From contig CANJGB010000019.1 in the NCBI GenBank assembly GCA_947473805.1, forward strand, positions 1 to 64,000: DNA of 64,000 nucleotides, given 5' to 3'. The translations under genes and the position numbers were made by a program. The notes beneath the pieces were generated by a model. The model saw only the letters and a list, made by a program, of their open reading frames with translations, was not told where the DNA came from and did not search any database. The number at the start of each line of letters is the position of its first letter. Position 1 is the stretch's first letter. Positions 9,601-19,240 of this stretch are shown piece by piece. The DNA is from Alphaproteobacteria bacterium (GTDB taxonomy: Bacteria; Pseudomonadota; Alphaproteobacteria; Ferrovibrionales; Ferrovibrionaceae).

Positions 9601-10377
9601 ATGTTCGCCAAGAAGACTTTCTTCTCGGTCATGGGCGTGACCGACGCGACGAAGCACCACGAGTACAATGAGTACCACCAGCTGGACCACCGGCCGGAAA
9701 ACCTGCTGCTGCCGGGCGTCGCCTGGGGCGACCGCTGGGTCCGCTCGCCCGATTGCGTGCCGGCGTCGTCCGGTTCCGACCGCAACTTCGACGATGCCCA
9801 CTACGTCGCCATGTACTGGCTGTACGAGCCGGTGGCGCAAAGCCTGAAGCAGTGGACCGATCTCGGCGAACTGGCCTGGCAATGGGGCCGCCGGCCCGAC
9901 ATGCCGTGGCGCAAGAACCATTTCCAGAAATTCATGGACCCGCTGAAGGGTTACGTCGCGCCGCGCGTGCTGGTCTCGAACGAGGCGCTCGTCTACCGCC
10001 CGGTACGCGGCATGCACTTCACGCTGTCGCGCTTCCGCAGGCACGATGCCGAGGTGCACGAAACCTTGAAGTGGTACGACCGCGTGCGCTTCCCCGATCT
10101 GCTCACCTGCCGCGGGGTCGCCGGCGCGTGGAGCTTTGTGACCGAGGACCTGCTGAAACCCGATCGTGATACCACCTCCTCCTACGACGACGCCAGCTGG
10201 ACGCGCGTCACCCTGCTGTACCTCGACGAAGACCCGCTGGATGTGATGGCCGATATCCAGCGCCACGACCGCGCCAATCCGTCGCGCCTGCGCGACACGT
10301 CGGCGGTGGAGGACGTCTTGTTCGCCACGCCGCTCCGCGCCATCATTCCCTGGCAATGGAACTGGTTCGACAAATGA
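9601..10377 (+). CDS. conserved hypothetical protein, tandem alpha/beta-barrel (EthD-like)
   Basis: 258 residues, no signal peptide or membrane segment. Two similar halves can be seen: EYNEYHQLDHRPENLLLPGV near residue 22 and WYDRVRFPDLLTCRGVAGAW near residue 160. Both read like the helix-loop of dimeric alpha/beta-barrel proteins (EthD/Dabb type), where a His/Asp-rich helix leads into a leaving or binding strand. It is very rich in Trp and Tyr, suggesting a hydrophobic pocket. ATG 9601 is preceded by GAGGGAGACAG. Its stop overlaps the methyltransferase start. Function is unknown; the family call rests on pattern and not on alignment. Confidence 0.7.
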   Translation: MFAKKTFFSVMGVTDATKHHEYNEYHQLDHRPENLLLPGVAWGDRWVRSPDCVPASSGSDRNFDDAHYVAMYWLYEPVAQSLKQWTDLGELAWQWGRRPDMPWRKNHFQKFMDPLKGYVAPRVLVSNEALVYRPVRGMHFTLSRFRRHDAEVHETLKWYDRVRFPDLLTCRGVAGAWSFVTEDLLKPDRDTTSSYDDASWTRVTLLYLDEDPLDVMADIQRHDRANPSRLRDTSAVEDVLFATPLRAIIPWQWNWFDK

Positions 10378-11066
10378 CCGATCTCCCGCGTCTCGCCACC
10401 ATCGATGCCCTGGTCCAGGCGGTTGACCTCAAGCGCAAGCGCGTCATCGACGTCGGCGCGGGCGACGGCAACATGGCGCGCGCCAGGGCCGGCCACGGCG
10501 CGCACGTGCTGGGCGTCGAATGCGCGCCGCAGCAGCTGGCGCGCGCCAACGCCGCGGCAAAGACGGCCGACGAGCGCTATGTCGAGGGCGTGGGCGAGGC
10601 ATTGCCCGCGCCCGATGCTAGCGTCGACCTCGTCGTCTTCATCAACTCGCTGCACCACGTGCCGGTGGAAGGGCAGGGAAAAGCCCTTGCCGAGGCCGCG
10701 CGCGTGCTGGCGCCGGGCGGCCTGCTCTACATTGCCGAGCCATTGGCCGAGGGCGCGATGTTCGACCTGACGCAGCCCGTGAACGACGAGACCGCGGTGC
10801 GTGCCGCCGCCTATGCGCGTATCCGCGAGGCGGCCTCGCACGGCCTCGAACAGATCTGGGAGAAGGTGCATCTCATGGTGCGGCGCCTCAGCACGCTCGA
10901 TGCCCTGCGCGACCAGATGCTGGCGGTCGACCCGGACCGCGCGCCGCTGTTCGCCCGGCACGACGCCGAACTGCGCCGCCGCTTCGACGCCATTCCGCTG
11001 GGCCCCTTCAACATGCGCCAGGTCGAGCAGCCGATCCGCGTCAACCTGCTGCGCAAGGTAGCTTAG
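10374..11066 (+). CDS. class I SAM-dependent methyltransferase
   Basis: 230 residues starting at ATG 10374 in a 4-bp ATGA overlap with the preceding stop. Motif I is VIDVGAGDGNMA. The acidic end of strand 2 is GVECAP, motif II/post-I follows in ASVDLVVFINSLHHV, and motif III is LAPGGLLYIAEPL. This is the Methyltransf_11/25 fold seen in UbiE-like small-molecule O- or C-methylases. It is the last gene of the 8001-11066 operon and is followed by a strong terminator. The acceptor is unknown. Confidence 0.88.
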   Translation: MTDLPRLATIDALVQAVDLKRKRVIDVGAGDGNMARARAGHGAHVLGVECAPQQLARANAAAKTADERYVEGVGEALPAPDASVDLVVFINSLHHVPVEGQGKALAEAARVLAPGGLLYIAEPLAEGAMFDLTQPVNDETAVRAAAYARIREAASHGLEQIWEKVHLMVRRLSTLDALRDQMLAVDPDRAPLFARHDAELRRRFDAIPLGPFNMRQVEQPIRVNLLRKVA

Positions 11067-11077
11067 CCCCGAACGAA

Positions 11078-11102
11078 AATGGCCGGGACGAGCCCGGCCA
11101 TT
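11078..11102. terminator. bidirectional intrinsic terminator
   Basis: AATGGCCGGG-acga-GCCCGGCCATT forms a GC-rich stem with A/T-rich flanks on both sides, so it can stop the methyltransferase operon and the convergent icd transcript. Wording and placement closely match the hairpin at 29573-29598, including the leading CGAAAATGGCC. Confidence 0.85.
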
Positions 11103-11123
11103 CCGTCGCAATTTGCGTGAGTA

Positions 11124-12335
11124 CTAGCCCAGCTTGGCGCGCAGGTTCTCGTCGATCTTGTCGAGGAACTTGGTGGTCGAGAGCCAGGGCTGGCTGGGGC
11201 CGATGAGCAGCGCCAGGTCCTTGGTCATGTGGCCGGCCTCGACGGTGTCGATGCAGACCTTCTCCAGGGTGTGCGCGAACTTGTCGAGCTCGGCATTGTT
11301 GTCCAGCTTGGCGCGGTGCATCAGGCCGCGCGTCCAGGCGAAGATCGACGCGATCGGGTTGGTCGAGGTCTCGCGGCCGGCCTGGTGTTCGCGGTAGTGG
11401 CGCGTCACCGTGCCGTGGGCGGCCTCGGCCTCCACCGTCTTGCCGTCCGGCGTCATCAGCACCGAGGTCATCAGGCCCAGCGAGCCGAAGCCCTGCGCCA
11501 CGGTGTCCGACTGCACGTCGCCGTCGTAGTTCTTGCAGGCCCAGACGAACTTGCCGCTCCACTTCAGCGCACTGGCGACCATGTCGTCGATCAGGCGGTG
11601 TTCATAGATGATGCCGGCCTTCTTGAACTTGTCCTTGAACTCGGACTCGAACACTTCCTCGAAGATGTCCTTGAAGCGGCCGTCATAGGCCTTGAGGATC
11701 GTGTTCTTGGTGCTGAGGTACAGCGGCCAGCCGCGGTTCAGCGCGTAGTTCATGCTGGCGCGGCCGAAGTCGCGGATCGAGTCGTCCAGGTTGTACATCG
11801 CCATGGCCACGCCGGGGCCCGGGGCCTTGAACACTTCCTTCTCGATGACCTTGCCGTCGTCGCCGACGAACTTGATGGTCAGCACGCCCTTGGTCGGAAA
11901 CTTGAAGTCGGTGGCGCGGTACTGGTCGCCGAAGGCATGGCGGCCGACCACGATGGGATCGGTCCAGTGCGGCACCAGGCGCGGCACGTTCTTGCAGATG
12001 ATCGGCTCGCGGAAAATCGTGCCGCCCAGGATGTTGCGGATCGTGCCGTTCGGCGACTTCCACATTTCCTTGAGGTTGAACTCTTTCACCCGCGCCTCAT
12101 CAGGGGTGATGGTGGCGCACTTGACGCCCACGCCGTGCTTGGCGATGGCGTTGGCGCTGTCGATAGTGACCTGGTCCTTTGTCGCGTCGCGATGCTCAAC
12201 GCCGAGGTCGAAGTAAAGCAGCTGCACGTCGAGATACGGCAGGATCAGCTTGTCCTTGATGAACTGCCAGATGATGCGGGTCATCTCGTCGCCGTCGAGT
12301 TCGACGACGGGGTTCGCAACCTTGATTTTGGGCAT
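11124..12335 (-). CDS. icd: NADP-dependent isocitrate dehydrogenase
   Basis: Citric-acid-cycle enzyme oxidising isocitrate to 2-oxoglutarate with NADP. 403 residues is the length of the homodimeric form shared by alphaproteobacteria and eukaryotes. Seen are [20 protein letters not shown] at the N-terminus, the substrate region [19 protein letters not shown], the metal-binding [18 protein letters not shown], and the nucleotide region [15 protein letters not shown]. The start at ATG 12335 fits the family N-terminus. It is convergent with the methyltransferase operon and separated by the shared terminator. Confidence 0.97.
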   Translation of the reverse strand: MPKIKVANPVVELDGDEMTRIIWQFIKDKLILPYLDVQLLYFDLGVEHRDATKDQVTIDSANAIAKHGVGVKCATITPDEARVKEFNLKEMWKSPNGTIRNILGGTIFREPIICKNVPRLVPHWTDPIVVGRHAFGDQYRATDFKFPTKGVLTIKFVGDDGKVIEKEVFKAPGPGVAMAMYNLDDSIRDFGRASMNYALNRGWPLYLSTKNTILKAYDGRFKDIFEEVFESEFKDKFKKAGIIYEHRLIDDMVASALKWSGKFVWACKNYDGDVQSDTVAQGFGSLGLMTSVLMTPDGKTVEAEAAHGTVTRHYREHQAGRETSTNPIASIFAWTRGLMHRAKLDNNAELDKFAHTLEKVCIDTVEAGHMTKDLALLIGPSQPWLSTTKFLDKIDENLRAKLG

Positions 12336-12423
12336 GAAGTCCTCTGACAGACAGGCGACGGGCGGGAAGTGCTTGAAAAGCGCGGGCAATCTAGCACCCG
12401 CCACCGCCGTGGTGAAGGGCGGT

Positions 12424-13008
12424 TTACAGCCGTTCCGGCCGTTCCGGCACTCCTTCCGGCCCGGCGGCGCGGATGGCGTCCAGCACCCCGGCCGGGCTGT
12501 CCACCACCGTGAACAGGCGGCGGGAGGCCACGCTGGCAAAGCCGCCCTCGATCACCGCGTCGAACAGGGCCAGGAATGGCTGCCAGTAGTTCTGGTGGTT
12601 GACCAGGATGATCGGCTTGTCGTGCAGGTTCAGCTGCCGCCAGGTGATGATCTCGAACGCCTCGTCCAGGGTGCCGAGGCCGCCGGGCAGGATGACGAAG
12701 GCGTCGGCCATTTCGAACATCTTGTGCTTGCGGGTGTGCATCGACTCGACGACGTGCAGCTCTGTCACATGCTGGTGGCCGATTTCCACCTTGTTCAGGA
12801 AGGTCGGGATGATGCCGATAACCTTGCCGCCGGCCTGCAGCACGGCGTCGGCCACCACGCCCATCAGGCCGATCCGCCCGCCGCCATAGACCAGGGCGAC
12901 GCCCTGCCCCGCCAGTTCGCGACCAAAGGCCGCAGCGGTTTCCCGATGACGGGGATCGTTCCCCATCTGGGACCCGCAATAGACGCAAACGGAGGTTATT
13001 TCAGCCAT
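12424..13008 (-). CDS. LOG-family nucleoside monophosphate phosphoribohydrolase (TIGR00730)
   Basis: 194 residues, Rossmann-type. It has [15 protein letters not shown] at the N-terminus, [16 protein letters not shown], and the signature [19 protein letters not shown] (the PGGxGTxxE motif), which together define the Lonely Guy family. Characterised members release free bases from nucleoside 5'-monophosphates such as cytokinin ribotides or AMP. The physiological role in non-plant bacteria is uncertain. The gene sits 88 bp upstream of icd on the same strand, so read-through is possible, and is divergent from the cytochrome c' gene. Confidence 0.93.
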   Translation of the reverse strand: MAEITSVCVYCGSQMGNDPRHRETAAAFGRELAGQGVALVYGGGRIGLMGVVADAVLQAGGKVIGIIPTFLNKVEIGHQHVTELHVVESMHTRKHKMFEMADAFVILPGGLGTLDEAFEIITWRQLNLHDKPIILVNHQNYWQPFLALFDAVIEGGFASVASRRLFTVVDSPAGVLDAIRAAGPEGVPERPERL

Positions 13009-13130
13009 AGCCGGGACATATCCGGTATTTTGTTGTGCTGGGCAAGCGGCGCAGGAATATCCCGCCGCCGGGCGTGTTAACTACTGGCACGGCACATCGC
13101 CGCCGCACGATTTTCTCTCTGGAGGACGGT

Positions 13131-13592
13131 ATGAAGGTTTCGGGTCGAGTTCTTGCAGCAGCGGTGCTTGCCGCTTTCCTGGCCGCGCCGGCGGGCATGG
13201 CCGTGGCGCAGGATGCCAAGGATGTCTACGCCAAGCGCGTCGACACGATGCGGTCGAACGGACGCAGCATGGGCGCCATCAGCCGGTTCGTGAAGGGCGA
13301 AGTAGAATACAGCCCCGCCATTGCCGAGGCCGCCGCCCAGCTCGACGCCAACGCCAAGATCTACCCGACCCTGTTCACCCCGGGCTCGGCCGTCGAAGGC
13401 AGCCGCGCCAAGCCGGAAATCTGGACCAATGCGGCCGATTTCCAGGTCAAGCTGACCGCCTTCCAGACTGCGGCGGCCAGCTTGGCCGCCGCTGCCAAGA
13501 CCAATGACAAGGCGGCCATCCAGACTGCCATGGGCCCGGTCGGCGCCGCGTGCGTCGGCTGCCACCAGAGCTACCAAGCGCCGCCGAAGTAA
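13131..13592 (+). CDS. cytochrome c'
   Basis: Periplasmic c-type cytochrome of 153 residues. ATG 13131 follows a clear GGAGG site at 13121-13125. The signal peptide ends near GMAVAQ. The mature part is a four-helix bundle with the haem site C141-V-G-C144-H145 close to the C-terminus (AACVGCHQSYQAPPK), the diagnostic position for class II cytochromes c. Such proteins bind NO or handle electrons and are often linked to nitrosative stress. A diheme cytochrome locus lies directly downstream. Confidence 0.93.
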   Translation: MKVSGRVLAAAVLAAFLAAPAGMAVAQDAKDVYAKRVDTMRSNGRSMGAISRFVKGEVEYSPAIAEAAAQLDANAKIYPTLFTPGSAVEGSRAKPEIWTNAADFQVKLTAFQTAAASLAAAAKTNDKAAIQTAMGPVGAACVGCHQSYQAPPK

Positions 13593-13634
13593 GCGCCAAT
13601 TGCGCTCTGCCCGGCCGCCCGGCATGATCGCCGG

Positions 13635-14537
13635 ATGATCGGACAACGACATAAGACAGGGGCGGTGGCTTTGGCTGCCGCCCTTTTCCTTTTCGGCGCA
13701 GTAGCAGTTCGCGCCCAGAACGCCGACCAGGTGGCGCGCGGCGAATATCTCGTCCGCGCCGGCGGCTGCATCTCGTGCCACACGGACCATGCGGGTAAGG
13801 GGCCGCAACTGGCGGGCGGCCGGGCGCTGGATACCCCGTTCGGCATCTTCTACAGCCCGAACCTGACGCCGGACCGCGCCACGGGCATCGGCGCTTGGTC
13901 CGACGCCGACTTCATCCAGGCGCTGAAACACGGCAAGCGGCCGGACGGCGCCCTGTATTTCCCGGTCTTTCCGTATCCGACCTATACCAGGATGACCGAT
14001 GCCGACGCCCTGGCCATCAAGGCCTAGCTGTTCGCCCAGGCGCCGGTGAGCCACCCGAACCGCCCGCACGACGTATCATTCCCGTTCTCGTGGCGCTTCC
14101 TGCAGACCGGCTGGCGCCTGCTATTCTTCAATCAGGGCGACTGGCGCGATGACCCGAAACAGTCGGCCGCCTATAATCGCGGCGGCTATCTGGTCGAGGC
14201 CTTGTCCCACTGCCAGGAATGTCACACCCCGCGCAATCCGCTGGGCGGGCTCGACCGCTCGAAGCCCTTCGCCGGCACGCCCCATGGGCCCGAGGGCGTG
14301 CTGGTTCCCAACATCACACCGGATCCGGAAACCGGCATCGGCAACTGGGGCAAGGACGATCTCGCCCAGATGCTCAAGACAGGCGAGACGCCGGAATTTT
14401 CGACCGTGGCGAAATCCATGGGCGAGGCGATCGATGACGGCCTGAAATACCTCACTGAGGAAGACCGGGCCGCCATCGCCACCTATATCCTGGCGCAAAA
14501 GCCGATCCGCAACGCGGTCCGGGCAGCCGGTAAATAA
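13635..14537 (+). pseudogene. diheme cytochrome c interrupted by an in-frame amber codon
   Basis: One reading frame from ATG 13635 to the stop at 14537 would give a 300-residue exported diheme cytochrome, broken by TAG at 14025-14027. The first part has a signal peptide (ending VAVRAQ), haem 1 (C45-I-S-C-H49) and TRMTDADALAIKA. The frame resumes with LFAQAPVSHPNRP and haem 2 (C193-Q-E-C-H197). Family members read Ala-Tyr-Leu here, so a Tyr codon appears to have become TAG by one base change. Frame, length and motifs are otherwise intact. This may be a recent nonsense mutation or a sequence error. It resembles the membrane-anchored cytochrome subunits of periplasmic dehydrogenases. Confidence 0.85.
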
Positions 14538-14559
14538 CTAGGCGTGTGCAGCCATTGCC

Positions 14560-14577
14560 CCGCCGGGCGTCCGGCGG
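14560..14577 (+). terminator. hairpin after the cytochrome locus
   Basis: CCGCCGG-gcgt-CCGGCGG is a perfect 7-bp stem 23 nt after the cytochrome stop and 41 nt before the LysM gene. There is no T-run, so it is a weak or Rho-assisted terminator at best. Confidence 0.4.
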
Positions 14578-14618
14578 TACGGTGCGGCCGTTCGTAACAT
14601 TTTGGTTGAGGCACCGCC

Positions 14619-15614
14619 ATGGGCGGTAATCGCTGGACGCTGGCTGTCGTTGTGTTGCTGATCGCCGCGATCGGCCTCTTCGTCGTATTCCGCGAGGACC
14701 TGGGCAAACGCGTGCTGCCGCCCCAGGCGGCGGCACCGGCGCTGCCCGCCGCCGCGCCCGCCTCGCCGACCGCCGCCAATGCCGAGCCGGTCAAGCCGAC
14801 CTTCGATGTCGTCCGCGTCAGCCGCAGCTGCACCGCCGTTGTCGCCGGCCGCGCCGCGCCAGGTGCCTTGGTCACGGTCAAGGCCGGTGACCAGGAACTT
14901 GGCCGTGTCACCGCCGACGTGCGCGGCGAATGGGTGCTGGTGCCCGACCTCCCGCTCAAGGCCGGCAATCACGAGATCGGCCTGACCGCGCGCCTCGGCA
15001 CGACAGCCGAAACCATCTCCTCCTCGGTCGTGGTCGTGTCGGTCCCGGTGTGTGACCCGAACAACCCGACCGGCGAACAGGCCATCGCGGTGCTGACCCC
15101 GCGCCAGGGCGCCAGCCGCCTGCTGCAGATTCCCGAGGCCAAGAACGTCGCCGCCGGCGGCCTCAGTCTCGATACCGTCGATTACGATGAGGCCGGCAAC
15201 CTGGTCTTGTCGGGCCGCGCCAAGGCCGGCACCACCGTGCAGGTCTATGTGAACAACCAGCCGGTCGGCGCGCCGACGGCCGATGCCAAGGGTCGCTGGG
15301 TGCTGAAACTGGACCAGACCGTCCCGCCCGGCCTCTATACCCTCCGTGTCGACCAGGTCGAGGATACCGGCAAGGTCGTGTCCCGCCTCGAAGTACCGTT
15401 CGCCCGGGCCAGCCAGGCCGAAATCGACCTGGGCGGCGGCAGTATCGTGGTTCAGCCGGGCGCCAGCCTGTGGCGCATCGCCCGGTCCAGCTACGGCAAG
15501 GGCACCCAGTTCACGGTGATCTACCAGGCCAACAAGGAACAGATCCGCGATCCGGACCTGATCTACCCTGGCCAGATATTCGCCTTGCCCAAACCGGCCT
15601 CTGCCACCAACTAA
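14619..15614 (+). CDS. membrane-anchored LysM domain protein
   Basis: 331 residues. One N-terminal membrane helix (LAVVVLLIAAIGLFVVF) without an obvious cleavage site anchors it in the inner membrane, facing the periplasm. An Ala/Pro-rich linker follows, then two Ig-like beta domains (about 50-130 and 170-260). A C-terminal LysM domain ends the protein, with IVVQPGASLWRIARSSYGKG and DPDLIYPGQIFALP, the typical start and end of the peptidoglycan-binding fold. The arrangement matches the alphaproteobacterial Ig-LysM family. It likely binds cell wall. It lies 60 bp upstream of the ABC exporter gene. Confidence 0.88.
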   Translation: MGGNRWTLAVVVLLIAAIGLFVVFREDLGKRVLPPQAAAPALPAAAPASPTAANAEPVKPTFDVVRVSRSCTAVVAGRAAPGALVTVKAGDQELGRVTADVRGEWVLVPDLPLKAGNHEIGLTARLGTTAETISSSVVVVSVPVCDPNNPTGEQAIAVLTPRQGASRLLQIPEAKNVAAGGLSLDTVDYDEAGNLVLSGRAKAGTTVQVYVNNQPVGAPTADAKGRWVLKLDQTVPPGLYTLRVDQVEDTGKVVSRLEVPFARASQAEIDLGGGSIVVQPGASLWRIARSSYGKGTQFTVIYQANKEQIRDPDLIYPGQIFALPKPASATN

Positions 15615-15674
15615 GAACAACGGACTATCGGCCGGCGCAGTCGCGCGCCGCCTTCATCGGAGTCATTCCAGGTC

Positions 15675-17570
15675 ATGAGACATTCGCGGACCGCGGTTGC
15701 GGCCGAAAAGCCGGGCCGCAGCGCGTTCGAAACGCTTGCCACCCTGGCCCCCTATCTGTGGCCACCGGGCCGCAATGACCTGAAGCTGCGCGTGGTGGTC
15801 GCCATGGCGCTGCTCGCCGCGGCCAAGCTGGCCAATGTCTACGTGCCGTTCCTCTACAAGCACGCGGTCGATGCGCTGTCCGGCGCCGACGCGATGGCGA
15901 CGACGCTGATGGTCGCCGCCATGATCATCCTGGCCTATGGCGTGGCCCGCGTGGTGTCGCAGACCTTCGGCGAGTTGCGCGACGCGGTGTTCGCCAAGGT
16001 GGCGCAGCACGCGGTGCGGCAGATCGCGCTCGGCACCTTCCAGCACCTGCACGCGCTGTCCTTGCGCTTCCATCTGGAACGGCAGACCGGCGGCCTCAGC
16101 CGCGTGATCGAACGCGGCACCAACGGCATCCAGTTCGTGCTGCGTTTCATGCTGTTCAACATCCTGCCGACCATCCTGGAAATCCTGCTGGTCTGCGGCG
16201 TGTTGCTGTTCGTCTATGGCTGGGGTTTCGCGGTCGCCATCGTCGTGACCATCGCCGCCTATGTGTGGTTCACCCTGGCCTTTACCGAATGGCGCACCCG
16301 CTTCCTGCGCGAGATGAACAAGCGCGACGAGGAGGCGAATACCCGCGCCGTCGACAGCCTGCTGAACTACGAGACGGTGAAGTATTTCAGCAACGAGGCG
16401 CATGAGTCCCGCCGCCTCGACACGGCCTTGGCCAAGTATGAAACCGCCGCGGTGAAAAGCTCGCGCACGCTGTCGCTGCTCAACGTCGGCCAGGGCGTCA
16501 TCATTTCGGCCGGCCTGATCGTCATCATGATGATGGCCGCCTATGGCATCCGCCAGGGCACCATGACGCTGGGCGACTTCGTCATGGTCAACGCGTTCCT
16601 CATTCAGCTGTACCAGCCGCTGAACCAGCTCGGCTTCGGCTACCGCGAAATCCGCCAGGGCCTGATCGACATGGAGCGCATGTTCCAGACCATGTCGGTG
16701 CCGCCCGAGGTGAAGGACAAGCCGAACGCCCCGCCGCTCAACGTGGCGGGCGGCGCGGTCGAGTTCAGCAATGTCGATTTCGCCTACGATCCACGCCGGC
16801 CTATCCTCAAGGGCGTCAGCTTCAGTGTTCCCGCGGGTGAGACCGTCGCCATCGTCGGCTCGTCCGGCGCCGGCAAGTCCACCGTGTCGCGCATTCTGTT
16901 CCGCTTCTACGACATCTCGGGCGGCAGCGTGACCATCGACGGCCAGGACATCCGCGACGTTACCCAGGCCAGCGTGCGAGCCGCCATCGGCATCGTTCCG
17001 CAGGACACCGTGCTGTTCAACGACACCATCCGTTACAACATCCGCTACGGCCGGCCCGACGCGACGGACGAGGAAGTGGCCGAGGCCGCGCGCCTCGCCC
17101 ATATCGACGTCTTCATCGCCGGCCTGCCCGATGGCTTCAACACCATGGTGGGCGAGCGCGGCCTGAAACTCTCCGGCGGCGAGAAGCAGCGCGTCGCCAT
17201 TGCCCGCGCCATCCTGAAGAATCCGCGGATCATGATTTTCGACGAGGCGACCAGCGCGCTGGACAGCCACACCGAAAAGGAAATCCAGGCGTCTTTGCGC
17301 GAGGTTGCGGCCCAGCGTACCGCCGTGGTCATCGCCCACCGCCTGTCCACCGTGGTCGATGCCAACGAAATCATCGTGCTGGACCATGGCGTGATCGTCG
17401 AACGCGGCCGGCACGCGGACCTTCTGGCCCGCCAGGGCCGTTATGCCGCCATGTGGGTCCGTCAGCAGGAGGCCGCCGCCGTCGAACGCCGCCTGGCCGA
17501 ACTGGCCCCGGAAGGCGATGTGGAGGTTCCCCTGCGGGAGCCGCTTAACGCCGTCGCAGCGAACGGATAG
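15675..17570 (+). CDS. Atm1/HMT-type ABC exporter (fused permease-ATPase)
   Basis: 631-residue half-transporter. Six membrane helices span roughly residues 35-330, then an ATPase domain with Walker [10 protein letters not shown] near 393, Q-loop [10 protein letters not shown], signature [14 protein letters not shown] near 499, and Walker [13 protein letters not shown] near 518. The N-terminus ([20 protein letters not shown]) and overall order match the bacterial Atm1 group that exports glutathione-linked or metal-linked compounds and supports heavy-metal tolerance. Lipid A flippase (MsbA) is a less likely alternative. It sits 10 bp ahead of psd, so the three genes to 19136 may be one operon. 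Confidence 0.93.
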   Translation: MRHSRTAVAAEKPGRSAFETLATLAPYLWPPGRNDLKLRVVVAMALLAAAKLANVYVPFLYKHAVDALSGADAMATTLMVAAMIILAYGVARVVSQTFGELRDAVFAKVAQHAVRQIALGTFQHLHALSLRFHLERQTGGLSRVIERGTNGIQFVLRFMLFNILPTILEILLVCGVLLFVYGWGFAVAIVVTIAAYVWFTLAFTEWRTRFLREMNKRDEEANTRAVDSLLNYETVKYFSNEAHESRRLDTALAKYETAAVKSSRTLSLLNVGQGVIISAGLIVIMMMAAYGIRQGTMTLGDFVMVNAFLIQLYQPLNQLGFGYREIRQGLIDMERMFQTMSVPPEVKDKPNAPPLNVAGGAVEFSNVDFAYDPRRPILKGVSFSVPAGETVAIVGSSGAGKSTVSRILFRFYDISGGSVTIDGQDIRDVTQASVRAAIGIVPQDTVLFNDTIRYNIRYGRPDATDEEVAEAARLAHIDVFIAGLPDGFNTMVGERGLKLSGGEKQRVAIARAILKNPRIMIFDEATSALDSHTEKEIQASLREVAAQRTAVVIAHRLSTVVDANEIIVLDHGVIVERGRHADLLARQGRYAAMWVRQQEAAAVERRLAELAPEGDVEVPLREPLNAVAANG

Positions 17571-17580
17571 ACTGACAGCC

Positions 17581-18273
17581 ATGGACGCCATTCGCAAAGC
17601 TCTCGTGCCGCTCCACCCGGAAGGTTGGAAGTTCGTCGCCATTTTCGCCCTCGTCACCCTGGTGCTGTTCTGGCTGTGGGTGCCGCTGGGCTGGGTCGGC
17701 GTGGTCCTGACCGCCTGGTGCGCCTATTTCTTCCGCGATCCGTCCCGCGTCACCCCGATCCGCGCCGGTCTGGTGATCGCGCCGGCCGACGGCGTGGTCC
17801 AGCTGGTCGGTCCCGCCGTGCCGCCGGCCGAACTGGACATGGGAACTGATCCGCGTCCCCGCGTTTGTATCTTCATGAACGTCTTCAACGTCCACGTGAA
17901 CCGCGTGCCGGTCACCGGCACGATCGAGAAGATCGCGTACAAGCCGGGCGCCTTTTTCGACGCCTCGCTGGACAAGGCCTCGGCCGAAAACGAGCGCAAT
18001 GGCATGCGCGTCCGCGCCGATGATGGCCGCATCTATGGCGTCGTCCAGATCGCCGGCCTCGTCGCCCGCCGCATCCTGTGCGAGGTGCGCGAAGGCCAGG
18101 TGCTACGCGCCGGCCAGCGTTTCGGCCTGATCCGCTTCGGCAGCCGCGTCGATGTCTATCTCGATGACGGCATGATCCCGCTGGTGGCCCCGGGCCAGAC
18201 CTGCGTGGCCGGCGAAACCGTCATCGCGGACGCCCATTCCACCGAACCGACCCGCGCGGTCGAGGCCGGCTGA
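17581..18273 (+). CDS. psd: phosphatidylserine decarboxylase proenzyme
   Basis: Converts phosphatidylserine to phosphatidylethanolamine at the inner membrane. 230 residues is the short archaeal/alphaproteobacterial type. Two N-terminal hydrophobic segments (about 18-50) precede the catalytic part, with IAPADG at 67-72, [12 protein letters not shown] around H105, and the self-cleavage site G187-S188 in IRFGSRVDV. Cleavage there gives the pyruvoyl cofactor on the alpha chain. The start ATG 17581 is 10 bp after the exporter stop. The stop overlaps the pssA start (TGATG), so psd and pssA are translationally coupled. Confidence 0.96.
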   Translation: MDAIRKALVPLHPEGWKFVAIFALVTLVLFWLWVPLGWVGVVLTAWCAYFFRDPSRVTPIRAGLVIAPADGVVQLVGPAVPPAELDMGTDPRPRVCIFMNVFNVHVNRVPVTGTIEKIAYKPGAFFDASLDKASAENERNGMRVRADDGRIYGVVQIAGLVARRILCEVREGQVLRAGQRFGLIRFGSRVDVYLDDGMIPLVAPGQTCVAGETVIADAHSTEPTRAVEAG

Positions 18274-19136
18274 TGCCAGGCAACCGCCCGGGTCTGCGAG
18301 GACGGTTGCCGCTCGCCACGCTGGCGCCCAATATTCTCACGACTCTGGCGCTCTGCTTCGGCCTGACCGCCATCCGGTTCGGCCTGCAGGAGCGCTGGAA
18401 GGCCGCGGTCCTCGCCATCATCATCGCCGCCATCTTCGACGCGCTCGATGGCCGCGTGGCGCGCCTGCTGAAAACCACCTCGAAGTTCGGCGCCGAGCTC
18501 GACTCGCTGTCCGATTTCATCTCGTTCGGCGTGGCGCCGGCCGTGCTGCTCTATCTCTGGACCCTGCACGACATCGGCAATGTCGGCTGGTTCGCGGTGT
18601 TGTGGTTCGCCACCTGCGCCGCGCTCCGCCTCGCGCGCTTCAACACGATGGCCGAGGACCCGAACCGCCCGGAATGGTCCGGCAAGTTCTTCGTCGGTAT
18701 TCCGGCGCCGGCCGGTGCTGCTCTCGCGCTGATGCCGGTCATGCTGTCGATCGAGCTTGAGGGCGCCGACAACATCGCCCGCTTCGCCCCGTTCAGCCTG
18801 GTATGGGTCATCATTGTCGGCCTCGGCATGGTCAGCCGTCTGCCGACCTATTCCTTCAAGAAGGTGCGCATCCGGCGCGACCTGGCGCTGCCGCTGCTGC
18901 TGCTGGTCGGCCTCTACGCCGCCGCCTTTGTCAGCGACCCGTGGCTGACCATGTTTGGCACCGGCATCCTGTACCTGGGCCTGATCCCGTTCAGCGTCCG
19001 CGCCCATGCCCGCTACCGCAAGCGGGACGCCTGGCCCGATTTCATGGCCCGGCCGCTGATCGACGCCGGCCCCGATGCCGACGACGATGCCGACGAGCCC
19101 CCGCCGCCGGCGCCGCCCGCCCCGCCGCTGCACTAG
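18273..19136 (+). CDS. pssA: CDP-diacylglycerol-serine O-phosphatidyltransferase
   Basis: Makes phosphatidylserine from CDP-diacylglycerol and serine, the substrate of the preceding enzyme. 287 residues with several membrane helices. The CDP-alcohol phosphotransferase signature D-x2-DG-x2-AR-x8-G-x3-D-x3-D is complete, running from D56 to D81 with D56, D59, G60, A63, R64, G73, D77 and D81. The C-terminal end is Pro-rich and acidic (DDDADEPPPPAPP). The start shares one base with the psd stop. The order psd-pssA gives one-step expression of the phosphatidylethanolamine pathway. Confidence 0.96.
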   Translation: MPGNRPGLRGRLPLATLAPNILTTLALCFGLTAIRFGLQERWKAAVLAIIIAAIFDALDGRVARLLKTTSKFGAELDSLSDFISFGVAPAVLLYLWTLHDIGNVGWFAVLWFATCAALRLARFNTMAEDPNRPEWSGKFFVGIPAPAGAALALMPVMLSIELEGADNIARFAPFSLVWVIIVGLGMVSRLPTYSFKKVRIRRDLALPLLLLVGLYAAAFVSDPWLTMFGTGILYLGLIPFSVRAHARYRKRDAWPDFMARPLIDAGPDADDDADEPPPPAPPAPPLH

Positions 19137-19185
19137 GGCTGTTGCCCGCTAAAATAGGCAAACGGTTCCGGCAAAAATAGCAGTC

Positions 19186-19204
19186 GCCCGGCGATGCGCC
19201 GGGC
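19186..19204 (+). terminator. hairpin between pssA and the first dioxygenase gene
   Basis: GCCCGGCG-atg-CGCCGGGC is a perfect 8-bp stem followed by TTATC. Its position 50 nt after pssA suggests it ends the lipid operon. The T-run is poor. Confidence 0.5.
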
Positions 19205-19240
19205 TTATCATGGCGGCCAGAAGAAACGCTGGAGGACCCC

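Noticed and set aside
15663-17657. Long minus-strand open frame across the ABC exporter gene
   Set aside because: Antisense shadow of a gene with strong Walker motifs; the translation is low in complexity and unlike any protein.
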